Part shown: in pieces, positions 5,010 to 5,038 of the stretch
Layout of the letters: every line of letters starts with the position of its first letter
Numbering within the stretch: position 1 is the first letter of the stretch
Source of the DNA: Solirubrobacteraceae bacterium
GTDB lineage: Bacteria > Actinomycetota > Thermoleophilia > Solirubrobacterales > Solirubrobacteraceae
Direction: 5' to 3'
DNA: 5,038 bases
Assembly (NCBI GenBank): GCA_030149625.1
Contig: JASLHP010000155.1
Coordinates: 1-5,038 of the forward strand
Position numbers and translations under genes: made by a program
Notes under the pieces: model-generated
The model's input: only the letters and a program-made list of their open reading frames with translations
The model's database searches: none
What the model was told of the DNA's origin: nothing

Positions 5010-5038
5010 GCCGACGATGCCCCTAGTAGGTTAGTCGC

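Larger units (their letters stand above)
4728..5038. other. Apparently non-coding, structured region after the integrase
   Basis: These 311 bases run to the window edge. I see several hairpins (4747-4760, 4804-4841, 4870-4881, 4987-5009), a 9-bp direct repeat CCCAGTTCG at 4817-4825 and 4846-4854, a T5 run at 4859-4863, and a TTGACT at 4915-4920 without a well-spaced -10. A frame open from 4846 to a TAG at 5032-5034 could give 43 residues from the ATG at 4903 (MFYALTYQAGRFAMMYVYEA...), but it lacks a ribosome-binding site and I do not recognise it. No tRNA cloverleaf or T-arm consensus was found. Confidence 0.5.

Noticed and set aside
3384..5029. CTACTAGG (3384-3391) and its inverse CCTAGTAG (5022-5029) as element ends
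   Set aside because: Only 8 bp match, and the inverted orientation does not fit the directly repeated att sites expected for integrase excision. Probably chance, though CTAG is rare.

Overview
The window is GC-rich throughout. Its coding pattern, and the presence of what looks like a leaderless gene, suggest a high-GC actinobacterium. The N-terminal region of the integrase resembles integrases I associate with Thermoleophilia/Solirubrobacterales. That taxonomic placement is an inference from protein style, not something the sequence proves.

Left part (1-3177, minus strand): a compact operon reading right to left. It holds a PadR-family regulator (2569-3177), a MacB/LolD-size ABC ATPase with several degenerate catalytic motifs (1865-2572), a fully canonical ABC ATPase (1163-1852), and a MacB/FtsX-type permease (1166 leftwards, cut by the window edge). 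The regulator overlaps the first ATPase by an ATGA, and the canonical ATPase overlaps the permease the same way. The two ATPase genes are separated by 12 bases that sit inside a 10-bp stem hairpin. The simplest reading is a PadR-controlled exporter or envelope stress/drug ABC system with two unlike nucleotide-binding subunits serving one permease. The substrate cannot be read from the sequence.

Middle part (3178-3542): no convincing gene. It holds a probable leaderless padR promoter, a CTGT-N4-ACAG dyad that may be the PadR operator, a sigma70-like promoter pointing right, a duplicated 21-bp sequence (period 25), and a 29-bp tandem repeat built from five 14/15-bp half units. Next comes an AT-rich pocket with a plausible -10 box for the next gene.

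Right part (3543-5038, plus strand): a complete tyrosine recombinase (phage/ICE-type integrase, 394 aa) with all catalytic residues, followed by 311 bases of structured, apparently non-coding DNA with several hairpins. No tRNA or second mobile-element gene is seen, so the extent of the element is unknown. The integrase suggests the window straddles a host operon and one end of an integrated element, with the repeat-rich middle part as the likely junction or recombination-site region.

No wholly new system is demonstrated. The points most worth following are the catalytically degenerate ATPase paired with a normal one, the start-codon-abutting hairpin between them, and the iterated repeat upstream of the integrase.
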